Positions 28,501 to 39,300 of a DNA stretch of 64,000 nucleotides are shown one piece after another. A program made the position numbers and the translations under genes. How positions within the stretch are numbered: position 1 is the first letter of the stretch; every line of letters starts with the position of its first letter. Source of the DNA: Phallusia mammillata (Eukaryota; Chordata; Ascidiacea; Phlebobranchia; Ascidiidae); NCBI GenBank assembly GCA_003260075.1, contig QLIY01000435.1:42747-106746 (forward strand). The letters run 5' to 3'. The notes under the pieces are model-generated. The model did not search any database. It was given only the letters and a program-made list of their open reading frames with translations, and was not told where the DNA came from.

Positions 28501-31500
28501 TTTGCTGGGGCGACTGGGTTGCGGCAAGAAACTACTGTTTGCGTGGTTGGCACTTCCGTCGTGATAGGTGTCAGACCTGGGTAAGAAAAATTGCGATTTC
28601 ACAAGTCAACGAGTGCACTGTAGTTTTGCTCTGCGTTTTTGTTTCTTCAAAGTAATGCACAAGTAACAGTTGCAGCACAGTATATAAGGTCCAATAGGGT
28701 TTGCTGCCAAATTAACCGTTTTTTATTGTGTTGGTTCAGCGTGGCCAAAATTGTGTGACCCATTAGGTTTAGGTTTAGCAACAAGCATTAATGAGAATTG
28801 TTGAAACGGAGCCCAAAATCGCCTTTCTACGAAAATGTGTTAAAATGAATGTGCTGCTACAAGTCATGCTTTTGATGGTACTGATCTATTACTAAAGTTG
28901 TCGTTTTGAGTTTACTGAGCAAATCATCACATCAAATGCAGTGTTATTTTAAGGCCTAATACTGTTGATGAAGGTTCCCAAAAACTTACTGATACAGTGT
29001 GGGAATGGTGAAGAGTATGAACCATTGTTCAGGCATCTTAAAAGTGGGTTTCCGTACAACCGGAATCCAGCTCTGCAGGTGTATCGGACATTTTGTCCTG
29101 GTGAAAGTTCAGTAATTTCCATCTTGTCGTGCATGCCGCCAAACGGCACAACTGGTGGTGAGCATCTTTGAGGAGCTAAAATGTAAGAAGTAAGATTGTG
29201 AGTAAAATTTGTGTTAAAATGTGTAGCGGCATATCAAGATTGAAGTTCAAATCGACTTTTTAATCAACTGTTTTTTTTGCAAAATTTGTCCCAGGGCACA
29301 TTCAGCCTATGTAAATGCATGGAGTTTTTGCATTTCGTTTTGACTTCGGGGTATATGTCTGGAAGTAATAGCTTATTGGTCAGGGCACCAGCCCTACATA
29401 AGCTGTCTTTTCACGTCTAACAAGCAATCGTTTTTTAGTTTTTGTTGCCGTTACCTGGAGAGGGTATCACGTGTTAACCAATTTTTTTTAAAGACAAAAT
29501 CTTAATTTTTGAAAGCACACGTAACTTGGAGACTTACTTCCGCAAAATGGTGGTGCATTGCTGTACTCTCCGTTGCTCTGACAGACCGCCGCGCTACTGC
29601 CGCTCAATGGAAACCCTGCGTTGCAGCTGTAAGTCACTCGATCTCCTTCTCTCCATACTTGTCTTGCCTCGTTCACTCTTCCATTGAGTGGGGCAACCGG
29701 TGCAGGGCAAGTTGCCCTCACGACCACTTGAATTACTTCAAATATAACATATTTTGGGTTTTATTTATGAATTGAAGTCGCGTCACTCCCGTTCGACAAA
29801 CCTAGAGCTGTACATGATACTGTTGCGAGGCATATTCACAAAGTGTCATTTTGACCAACCGGCAATTATATTTGAAATATCAGTGATACCTATCTGATCT
29901 GTAATACGTTTGCTAGTGCTGCAAGTATAACAAAACTTCCCCTCATTTTTTTTACTTTGTTTCGTCCTTTTTTCTTAAATCCACACAAGAATAGTGAACT
30001 AATGGTTACCAATGTTTGTGACTTGCGATCGCAATAATAAAAATAGGCTTCTTACATGTACAGCTTGGGTTGTGTGTTGTGAATGTTCCGCTAGCAGTAC
30101 AGGTGGCTGTGCTACTTCCTGACAATCGGTATCCGCTGTTGCATTGAAAACCAACAATTGCGCCGACATTCCATGCGGTCGTGCCCACTGGCAAAGATAT
30201 TCCGTTTGCTGGCGTAAGAGGACCAGTGCATTGGACTGGCGCAATGTTCCCTGTGAAACCAAAAGTAGTCGAGAAGTGCTTATTTAACTCTAAACACAGT
30301 AAATTACATGCATGCACTGTAATTGCCACGAATTATGGGGAAATGTCACCTTCTGGATTTGCAGTAAATGGTTAACAATTGTGAGACCCCATCATAATTT
30401 TGTTTTGCGTTTTTTTTTTCGGTCTATGAATAGTATATTTTTTTAGGACAGGTGGCCCTTACGACAACTGGGATGTAATCGCATTTGCTTCATATGAGAT
30501 AAAATACATATAAGTGCGGGGTCTAGAGTGTGCGCGTGCTGTGTTATTGTTTACTTGAAAGCTTGTTATTTCTTCCGCTTCTCGTGGCTCGTATCGGTCG
30601 TCTGCAGTAGCGAGTAAGTTCATTATTACGATTCTTAACGCTTGCTGCATAGAGCCGACATGATCCACAAAAGATCAATTTAGTTCTTGTCTTTTATTCT
30701 GGTTACACAACACACATCAAGTCTCATTTATCTCAAGGAAATACGATGGAAAAGAGAAAGATCAACGATAAACGTTGGCTTTTAAACTGATACTCGTTTT
30801 TTCGTGCGATCATTGCAAAACAGTACCTTCTTTTACTCACATCAGTTATTAGTTTGTTTTAAGTTAAACGCTTGCAAAGATATGCAGCACTGCAATGGAT
30901 TGCACAACTATTTCGAAACACCCGGTTTACGCAACAGCCTGTCTTATGGTCAGGCTGTTGGAACATATGAGGAAGACGGGAACATGTAACAACGACACTG
31001 AATATGTGCTTCCAATAGTTACTGAATCATGAGAACACATGGAACAGTAAAGTTACACCGCTCGATACCATATGTCGCAAAAGCAGCATATAAATTCCAT
31101 GGAACGAAAAGTCATGGTTGCAAAGTTAAAATTTTCCATTACTTAATGCTTAGCTCAACCAAAGTACTAAGATGATGGTTTAAAAGCACGTGACCGCTAC
31201 ATAAGCTTTAGGTCTACTTTAAGTACTTTGAGTTTTTGTGACTTCAGCTTATTTGTGACCGCTTTTGTTGCCTCGATAAGAGAGTAATATAAAACAACTT
31301 GGCTTACCGATACAACTTGGGTTATGGGGTGTGAAGAATCCAGTGCTGAGACAGGTTGCAGTGGTGACACCTTGGATGTTGTAGTTGGAGTTGCAGGCGA
31401 ACCTCACTTCTTCGCCAACATTCCAAACCGTTTTACCGACAGGAATTGAAACTCCATTCGCTGGTGTTGACGGGTTGGAGCAAGTGACTGGTACTGTTGG

Positions 31501-34086
31501 GACTGGGTCGACTAAAAAGTTTAAGTTGTTTAAGCGTGATTTAATCACTGGGCAGATCTTAAACTGGTAATTCATTAACTTTTCAATAGCACAACCAGTG
31601 GCGGAGCCTAAACCTGGCGTTCAAAAAAAGTCAATACATACGTAGTAGTATGCATGTTGGCAGTGGAACGTTGAAGGTGCCTGAAGCTGCACATGTTGCG
31701 ATGCGTTGACCAGAGAGGGCGTAGTTTCCGGAGCAAGCAAAGGCTGCGGATTGGCCAACCGCCCACACGGTTCGTCCTGCTGGTGCAACCACAAGATTTG
31801 GACCAGATGGTCTTGAACAAGTTGTGGGCACTGGTGCGGCTGGCAAAGCTAAAGAGAAATAGTAACCGGGTAAATGAAAAGTTGTATGTGTATAAACATG
31901 ACGTCTAGATTATTTCTACGAAATGAACACTAGTGACACATGTAACGAAAATACTGAAAAGTAATTAACTGACTGTAAAAGTTTTTTTTTAGTGTGGTTA
32001 TTTTAAAGTGTGGCAGAGTGAAACATTTTACTCCATTACGCTGTGTTGGTTAACATTGAAACTCTTGCAGTCAAGGGCTATTAAATGACGTTTCTTAGGC
32101 GTTTAACAAGATCAATTACCCGTTTGCTTTGGGAAGGAAATGTCAGTCGACCACGCCCAATCGTTATATACGACCCACCGCAAATTACCATTGACCGATC
32201 CGTCAATTTGTCTCTCTCCAAAGCCTTGACTTTTGCCATACGACCCGTATAAATTACCAAGATAAGAACTTTGTTTCGGAAAATGACCATAATCTTTTTT
32301 GCTTTGATGTAGCGTTGAGAGCTATACCCGTCGGGCCAAAAATTGCTACTAGTTTTATGTCTTTCTGTACTATAGAATAAGCAGCCTAACCTTTTTAAAG
32401 ACTAGGTTATAAGCCATCACCAAAAACAGACAACATATACATGAACAAATGTTTCTTCCGTTCTCTTTAGATGATTTATGACCAGCAAAATGTTGTTCCA
32501 CAGGGAATCGCATTGTAATGATGGCACCCATTATTAATTTTTGTGTTTAAAATAAGTAATTTAACTCGCTAAAAACGTTTGCAAGTATTTTCTTCAACTT
32601 ACCGACGCATTGGCGCAATTGTGAAACCAAGAAGTATCCATTGTTGCAGAAGCAAGCTGTGTTTCTGTATCTGCCACAGGCGGAGTTAGCTGGGCAGCTA
32701 TTGCATTCACTGGACGCAATAATGCTCGATCGTGCTGCGGATTACAGAAAGTAATTTTTAAATTTATACATTAGAAACTGCAAAACATTTGATTTTGTGG
32801 GCTGGTTTGCAACTCTGTTATGGCCAATGCTTAAGGTGGAACGAAACAAGCTTGATAACTCGAGCTTAATTGTTAAGTTCGGGTTTGGCATTACTTTTTA
32901 ATATAAGGCCCGCTTACAACCTTTTTAAGAGGTAAAAAAGAGAGTTTTCCATTAAAGGAGCGAACAGGGAATGCACAATTAAAAATTAGCGTTTTCCAAA
33001 AAATGCACTAATATTTTTCTTGTTTTTGCAAAAATTAAAGAGAAAGCTAATGAACTACATTTTACCAAACTTACCAAATATTTTACTGACTTAGTCAAAT
33101 TTGGTTGTGCTTAGATTTGTAAAACAAAAGTTCAATAAAAAATACTAACTTATGGAATTTCTGTTGGTTTGAATATAATTCAAGCTACTTACAAACGCAT
33201 CCTTCGACAGGGTGCTTGAAGAAGCCGGGATTACAAGCGCACATCCTTACACCTTGGTAGATAACGCATTGACTGTTTGCCAGATCGCAATTGGCGGGGC
33301 AACTGACGGCAAAACCCACGGGTGTAGGTAGCGTTACAACTGGCGCGATGACGTTCACTGCAACATAAAAAGTTATATTAGACATTATATAAACCCTTTC
33401 AGTCAGTTACAGATGAATTTATTTGTTTTCGTACAAGAAATGTGAACCAAAATTGTTTTTAAAGCATATCATCTAGTTTTTATGTACTAATTAAATACGA
33501 AAAATTGGAACTTGACTTATCATTTAAGCATTTATCCACGTTTGATAAAATCCATTGTGTCCTAGAAAAAGAATCAACAAAACTATTTGCTAACTTTGAT
33601 TACTATGTCTTACCAACGCATCTTGGAGCATTCAGCCTTCCGCCGTTGACTTTCCAAATGTTTCCTTCACATCTAGCTACGCCCTCTCCCATATTGCGGT
33701 AACCGTCGTTGCAAGTGATTATGATACTTGCATCGTCTTCGTAAGTTGTTTGGTCAGGTGAGAAAGTGGCAAACGGGATGGGTAGCGGTTTAGGACACAT
33801 TCCTGTGTGCAAGGAGTGCTTGGTTACTTTGTGACAAACTCAGAGGGAATTGCGACAGCGTAATTAGCCATACAAGATATGGATAAAAAAATTGTAAAGT
33901 TTAATTTTTTGGTCTTGTTTTTACATTATTCAAGTTAGCATTAGGCTTAAGAAAGGTTTCGGTAAGTTATATAGCGGTTTTAACACTTTTGATGAAAAAC
34001 AAGAATTCAACGGTAAACTTACCTTGAACATCCAATACCAATGCCAGCAAGGCCAGGGTCCCAAGAAACCAAGTAGCGTTACCCAT
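25376..34086 (-). CDS. G2: 13-CCP, 2-EGF secreted protein
   Basis: Sixteen coding exons totalling 2,994 bases (997 aa plus stop), every junction phase 1. The order is signal peptide, CCP1, EGF1, EGF2, then CCP2-13. The first four exons mirror G1. CCP2-9 are mixed A/B-like modules, and the last modules are the NPEVP and TPPQPVNG subtypes shared with G4. A secreted or surface recognition protein is the natural reading; no membrane span is visible. A TTTTAG acceptor-like site 16 bases before the ATG may be a spliced-leader acceptor. AATAAA lies about 90 bases beyond the stop. The penultimate exon has a poor donor (GTTTTT); if it is not used, translation stops two codons later. Confidence 0.78.
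25674..25880 (-). CDS. G2 exon 15: CCP12, weak donor
   Basis: ETTEETPKTCSNPEVPVNAR, TTWQATELIRYECMDGYE, RFCQPDGTIFGPVPDC. The donor reads GTTTTT against GTATGC in the G4 copy. Read-through would give CRGF and then TAA. Confidence 0.78.
26069..26284 (-). CDS. G2 exon 14: CCP11
   Basis: Linker ITTQPMTTMTAV, TCDNPEVPLNGM, PDQTSW, YECMSGYRMVG, RFCQPDGTIFGDVPSC. GTAAG donor. Confidence 0.85.
26942..27133 (-). CDS. G2 exon 13: CCP10
   Basis: MCSITNPQNGFVV, VDFGCSSGFDLVG, CQFDGELSSAEPTC. GTATG donor. G4 has no counterpart of this module. Confidence 0.83.
27424..27618 (-). CDS. G2 exon 12: CCP9
   Basis: VCPAPQLPPLLF, STEWEEGDIVQFGCPLGFEP, CQSNSEYSADPPTC. The dead exon at 19769-19950 is its copy. 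Confidence 0.85.
27868..28077 (-). CDS. G2 exon 11: CCP8
   Basis: GCGRPQAPINGE, KNFWSPGERVLFNCAPGYNLVG, CQDNGAFNANVPVC. GTAAG donor. Confidence 0.85.
28358..28576 (-). CDS. G2 exon 10: CCP7 with Thr-rich linker
   Basis: Linker LTPITTEVPTTQT, then SCRNPVAPANS, IRCITGYQLVG, FFCQANGEFSPVTQRC. GTGAG donor. Confidence 0.85.
28990..29175 (-). CDS. G2 exon 9: CCP6
   Basis: RCSPPVVPFGG, ITELSPGQNVRYTCRAGFRLYG, CLNNGSYSSPFPHC. The Trp before Cys2 is missing. GTAAG donor. Confidence 0.84.
29538..29726 (-). CDS. G2 exon 8: CCP5 (A-like)
   Basis: ATCPAPVAPLNGR, ARQVW, YSCNAGFPLSG, CQSNGEYSNAPPFC. GTAAG donor. Confidence 0.87.
30056..30250 (-). CDS. G2 exon 7: CCP4 (B-like)
   Basis: QCTGPLTPANG, VGTTAW, FQCNSGYRLSG, TASGTFTTHNPSC. 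GTAAG donor. Confidence 0.86.
30251..31307 (-). other. G2 intron 6 with an exon remnant
   Basis: About 1 kb. At about 30444-30475 a short stretch, read in reverse as TTGTCGTAAGGGCCACCTG, matches the first codons of exon 29538-29726 (VVRATC) and then stops: a truncated exon copy. Nothing else was recognised. Confidence 0.5.
31308..31511 (-). CDS. G2 exon 6: CCP3 (B-like)
   Basis: TCSNPSTPANG, VGKTVW, FACNSNYNIQG, CLSTGFFTPHNPSC. Close to the B modules of G1. Confidence 0.87.
31642..31848 (-). CDS. G2 exon 5: CCP2
   Basis: Linker ALPAAPVPT, TCSRPSGPNL, GRTVW, FACSGNYALSG, ASGTFNVPLPTCILL. GTATG donor. Confidence 0.84.
32603..32734 (-). CDS. G2 exon 4: EGF-like module 2
   Basis: Six Cys spaced C-x2-C-x5-C-x7-C-x-C-x12-C, ending LRQCVG. 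Paralogue of 10669-10791. Confidence 0.8.
33193..33357 (-). CDS. G2 exon 3: EGF-like module 1
   Basis: Linker VNVIAPVVTLPTPVGF, then six Cys spaced C-x3-C-x6-C-x8-C-x-C-x11-C. GTAAG donor. Confidence 0.82.
33614..33802 (-). CDS. G2 exon 2: CCP1
   Basis: MCPKPLPIPFA, TTYEDDASIIITCNDGY, RCEGNIWKVNGG, APRCVG. It retains the canonical Trp before Cys4, like G1 CCP1. Confidence 0.86.
34023..34086 (-). CDS. G2 exon 1: signal peptide
   Basis: ATG at 34084-34086. MGNATW is followed by FLGTLALLALVLDVQ, a compact signal peptide, then a GTAAG donor in phase 1. Confidence 0.82.
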
Positions 34087-34101
34087 TTTTAAGTTTATGA
34101 G

Positions 34102-34103
34102 CT
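34102..34103 (-). promoter_or_regulatory. Possible trans-splice (or 5' UTR) acceptor of G2
   Basis: The minus strand reads AACTTTTAACTTTTAG just upstream of the start codon, leaving a 15-base leader. Spliced-leader trans-splicing is established in tunicates; use here is inferred. Confidence 0.35.
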
Positions 34104-34537
34104 AAAAGTTAAAAGTAAAATTGTTAATTTGATATTCCTTCACTGAAGGAATTTTTTGTCACCACCACTACTCGTTTAATATCGACGATAAAAAATCAAC
34201 TGAAAAGTATAATGTTTCCCGCTGTTTCTCAGTGGATACCTATTGCGCCGAGTTGGGGCTGGTATTAGTAAACTGACAACTGAAACCTTTGGATTGCCGG
34301 GACCAATCACTCGACATTACGTAAACAACTGACCAGAATAGCATTTAGCGTGTTGTAACTACTTCCAAACACAGTCTACTAGAGTACTTTAAATTGCGCG
34401 CACCTGCCTATTATCACACAAGATGTGCGTCCTGTTACGCCATTCAATTTTATGGATAATGTCATTAGGTATTTAAAATTTTCCATACCCTCCGGCTTAA
34501 AGACGTTTGGTAACGGTTCACGCAATATTTTGTTTCT

Positions 34538-34768
34538 GTTGCGAATTTAAAGCAAATCAACCTTCGCGATGGTTGTTCAAATTAAAACACCATTTTATAA
34601 AGAATTAAATTGCACAAACTAATAAGCTAAGAAGCGCGTTACTTATTGTTGCGAATTATTTTGTCTGTACAAAGCAAAGCAACCTTTTCGTTGGTTGTTC
34701 AAAGGAAAAAAAACATTTCAAAAAATATCAAACGCCCAAACTAATACGCTACGAAGCGCGTTACTTTT
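34538..34768. repeat. Two imperfect tandem units of about 110-120 bp
   Basis: Units 34538-34646 and 34648-34768 both begin GTTGCGAATT, contain GTTGGTTGTTCAAA or a close variant, and end AAGCGCGTTACTT. A fragment (CGCTACGAAAAGCGCGTA) recurs near 62055. Confidence 0.65.
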
Positions 34769-35381
34769 CTTGTTTAATGAATGTTTCGATTCTTCTCAGA
34801 CAATTGTGCTTCCTAAACACAGGTATACTACGCATTAGCAAGCTGCTGCCTGTGGCCACTAACTTGGGAAATGCTATGTCATCTGCAAGTAAAGGCGAGC
34901 TATATAAAGCCGAAAGTAAAACGTGTCGCACATAAACACGTACTTCTCGTTACAGTTTTACGGCCTCCAAAGAGCCTGATTAAGGAAGACATAAACGTCT
35001 CTTTCTCGTGCTTTCGAGTTCTGATTTATGTTCCCCACTGCTCTTCTGTGTTTATATCACTGCCTTTCTTTCCTACCTTTTTGTAAGCGACTTCATGGAT
35101 AGTATACTCTAGATGCCGCCTGGTCCGAGAGGGTTCCAAAACACATCCCTGAGGCACTCCTTGCGCTGCAACATTTTGTGCGTTGCGCGAAAAAGAGTCA
35201 AACGAAATTTTTAATGTGCCTGCCGGCAATGTGTGAATTTTTCAAATGACGGCTTATTTGAAACACTTTCTGACCGTAGCGCTACCGACATAAGCTATTG
35301 CCGTGTCTAAGTGTGGTCAGAATCGTGACCGATTTACGTTAATTGTATTTGATAATCGTTTTATTAATTTCCGAAAGTTAC

Positions 35382-35523
35382 TTGACCCAATTGTTCCATA
35401 AACCAAAAATTGCCCGGATATTTACGTTTAGAAACTCAAAACCATGACCCCCCCCCCACTTGACCCAATTGTTCCATAAACCAAAAATTGCCCGGATATT
35501 TACGTCTAGAAACTCAAAACCAT
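35382..35523. repeat. Join artefact: direct repeat of about 65 bp around ten C
   Basis: ACTTGACCCAATTGTTCC through CTCAAAACCATGA is present on both sides of C10 at 35448-35457. Confidence 0.8.
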
Positions 35524-36230
35524 GATAGAATTTATACCCACTACGCATGGACAAAGGCCCATACAATCGAGATAAGTGTTTTCTGATAAAAGTCAATGTT
35601 TTGGCTTAATTAACCAATTAGTATTGTAGCGTTGTAGGTCGAAAGCCCCTTATTTTTTGTGTTGCGATAAACACATACTTACTTATATCCGTTTGTGCCG
35701 AAAGCTGTGCCACAATAAAACCAATATTCTTGTGGAGGCGGTCATGTGTTGGGCGGATGCCAAATCTATGATAAGCTAAATTTCTAAACCGCCAACAAAT
35801 GCAAACTGTAATCAGTAAAATTTGGAATCAAAATGTTTGCTCTGTTTTATTATAAAAATATGAGGGCCCCCGCTTGAAATAAGGTTTGGTTTTAAAAGAG
35901 CAAAATTGTCCTAAACTGCTCTGGTAATACTGCCAGTGCCGTAGGCATTTTTGAATCCAATTAAACGCCCTGCAAATACTCTAAATCGAGACAAAATCCA
36001 GCATGAAAAGTTATCACCTGCTCTTCATATTTAGTGGTACTTTGACAACAGAATCACTTTTCAAATTATCTGTGGTTCAAACATACATTCCACAACAGTA
36101 AATATTGGTTTTGTTTATTTTATTGTTTGTGTTTAACTTGGACAGAATTCAACATCATAGTTTGTTGAAATAATCATGACGTTGTTTAGTAATCAGTTGT
36201 GCTTTGAAAGCATTTTTAGTAACTATTGTT

Positions 36231-36398
36231 GTGCAACAGATTTTTGAATCTATATTAAAGTTTTCGTCCAACGAGTTTAAAGTAACACAAATTACTAGAT
36301 TTTTTGGTTCCCCCCCCCCGTGCAACAGATTTTTGAATCTATATTAAAGTTTTCGTCCAACGAGTTTGAATTACACAAATTACTAGATTTTTTGGTTA
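36231..36398. repeat. Join artefact: direct repeat of about 80 bp around ten C
   Basis: GTGCAACAGATTTTTGAATC through TAGATTTTTTGGTT occurs before and after C10 at 36310-36319, with a small indel between copies. Confidence 0.8.
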
Positions 36399-39300
36399 CA
36401 GAACATGTTATTTTTTACCGTTTCGTCCAGCAGAGTTTTGCATCTTCAACTAAAATCTGCAACGTTGCGATTTCTTGCATGCAGCCAAAATAATCTCCAA
36501 ATCTGTTGCATCAATAGGATTGACATTTGTGCAGCGTACCGAGATTGTTTTTGGCCAAAAATCAAATCCACCAGATTAACATATTGAACGAAAATGTTAA
36601 TGACCTACATAATGTCAGTGCTGCAGTTTTTTAACAAAACTTTTTTTTCGATGTTTGAACTTTTGGACTTTCGCTCAGTGCAGGTGGTTTTTGCGACATT
36701 TAAAAGTGCATTGTGGCTTTATGGTTATTAAATGGAGTTTCTGTGTGCCAGGTTAGAAGTTTAAGAGCATACGTAGAATTCCTATTCCATGCAGAACACC
36801 GGTGATTTCCTTGTGTACAGCAATGTCTGTAAACAATACCGCCGTCCACTCATAATCACTTAATTATGCATCGCACAGTTTTTTGTTTGATGCACGGGAC
36901 TCTTTCTAACACAGCAAATGCGCACTTTGTGGACTTTTACTACTTCCATTGTTGCGCGACTTCAAACAAAATTTTGGGAGCCGGTTTTAATTGTCAGTTG
37001 ATTTTCCGGCTTTAGAGGCACATTGTTTTGTAAAGCAAATAATCGTTGTGCGTTAACGTTTATTTCGTTACTTTTTGTATTTGAGTTGAGTTACGTGTTT
37101 CCTTCCGCAAAACCAAACTGTATCACTTAAATGTTTCAAATCAATTCAGTTTACAGAAAAACCTTTTGTCAATTTTTTTCTGATTAAGGCGCGTGTGTAC
37201 TCCAATTTTATCAATTTAATTTTAAACCATAAAATGACATAAACTGGGAAAAGTGTTACTAAAAATCCTTGCATAGACTTGATTTACCAACAACAGTTAA
37301 ATAGATTGGGAGAAATCGTGTGCGTTTTAAATTAGGCAACAATTATTACTACTCATTACGTTCACTGGACGGGATGTGGTCGCGATAACAAACAAATTTG
37401 TTACGCTGGTAATAGAACACTCATCGGGCACCCTCGATCTCTAGAGACGGTTGAGATGTTTATTCCGTGCAAGGTTATCGCGTAGTTGACAGCAATGCGG
37501 AATAACCGTGACCAGGTGTTTGTTTTCGTTATCTCTTTGTGCACCTTATTCCATTGCCGACGGCGAAAAACAATCACTGTCGTTTGTGTGAACGTTGCAA
37601 TGTAGAGTGGCCCAATGGAGTTTTTCACAAAAGGAAAATGTATAAATCATGTTCAGTATTTTATTTTTAAACTGAGATGTTTAGAAGTATGATTGAAGCA
37701 TAAAAAGCACTTTGTGTGTTTTATAACAACTGACGTTAAGTTATTTACTATCGTGTTCCCATTGATGTCATCGCAATGCATAAGGGCCATCTAATTTCAA
37801 GGTAAAGATACCTCATTAATTAGCGTCCCCTTCGTTCATCGAGGTTATAGAATTCAATGCACGGGAGAAAATACCGATGGGTATAGATTGAATATGTCTC
37901 ATGCAGGCTACATTGCAATCGTTTTTTTATGGTATAAATAATTTTGCTTTTTAGCTTTTTGAAACAGTACGTTAATATATACCTTTTAGTTACAATACAA
38001 AATAACAGTTTTGCCTCCTACTGATTTTACCGTCGTTTACGAAAAACAAATTGTTCAGCCTTTAATATTATTTGTACGTTTTCAATGTAAATCTTAACGC
38101 ACACATTTCAGATTATAAAGTAACGAAACAGTTAAAACTGAGGTCAGGAATAAAGAATCCTTTTTGATACAGGTTTCTTTTTTGTTTTGATGTTGGTAAA
38201 ATTAGCTGGTGTTTACAAGCTCAAAGCGTTTTAAATGAAAAGTCCGTGATTCGTACCAACTAATTAAAAAACGCTCCTATCAACAAAACAAAAGTAACTA
38301 CCCAGTCGTTCACAATTTATCAACATATCCACGCTTGATCCTAATGAGGCTTGATCTTAATGACATTTCAATTTAAAAAAGTCACCATAAACGTCTACAT
38401 CAGTGCAAACACCTGTTTCGACCTTTAACAAAGCAATAACAAAACACCGCTATTACAGAATTGATCTTTTTTAATGGCGCACGTGCTTCTATTTCTCACC
38501 ATTAATTTTAGTAAGTCTTTACGTGCAAGCTACGTTGGTTTAATCACATCAATTATTGACTGACTTGGGCTTTAATTTCACAGCTTAGGTTTTATGCGAT
38601 GTACGATTGTTCCTAATTGGCCACGTAGTTGTAATTTATTACTTACAATGTCAAACAATGTTCGATATAAATTTACGCTTTTTTATGGGGCTTTGAAGTA
38701 GATCTTGACACTTCCGAGATGGTAAAACGCAGTCCTGCTTGGAATGTGGCTTTTATCGTTTACGAGATCGTTAAACATAAGCACTGCTTTAAAATTATTG
38801 CGTCTTATTTGATGATGAGATTATATGATTGTCAGGAAAGGTCAACAAGAAAAACGTGCATTTTATAATGTCACACCAGTTTAATATTATTTATTGTATG
38901 CAATGCTATATTTGTTGCTAAAACCTAACTACGAATTTATTTTTCTTTGAAAAACTTTGGTCTGCATGTCCTGAGACTCAAAGTCATTTTCAATTTTTTC
39001 ATCGGTTAGTGAAGCTTTGGGAACATTTGGTTTTATCCCAATACCTTCGGGAGAAAACAAGCATACCCATACCTTGACAACACACCACTTAACATCGTCA
39101 CGAAAGTTTTTTTTTGTTTGAGAGACAGGTTCAATAAATCGGCATTTCTTCGCAAATAATTAGACCGCTCCTTTGAAAGGTACCCACGATTTGCCAGGTT
39201 TTAAAGTGTAAACAACTGTTTCCCCACGTCAGCTGGTTTATATTGTAACATATTATTTATTTGTGTTCCCTGAGGCGTGATTGCAAAAAACTGTCGTATA

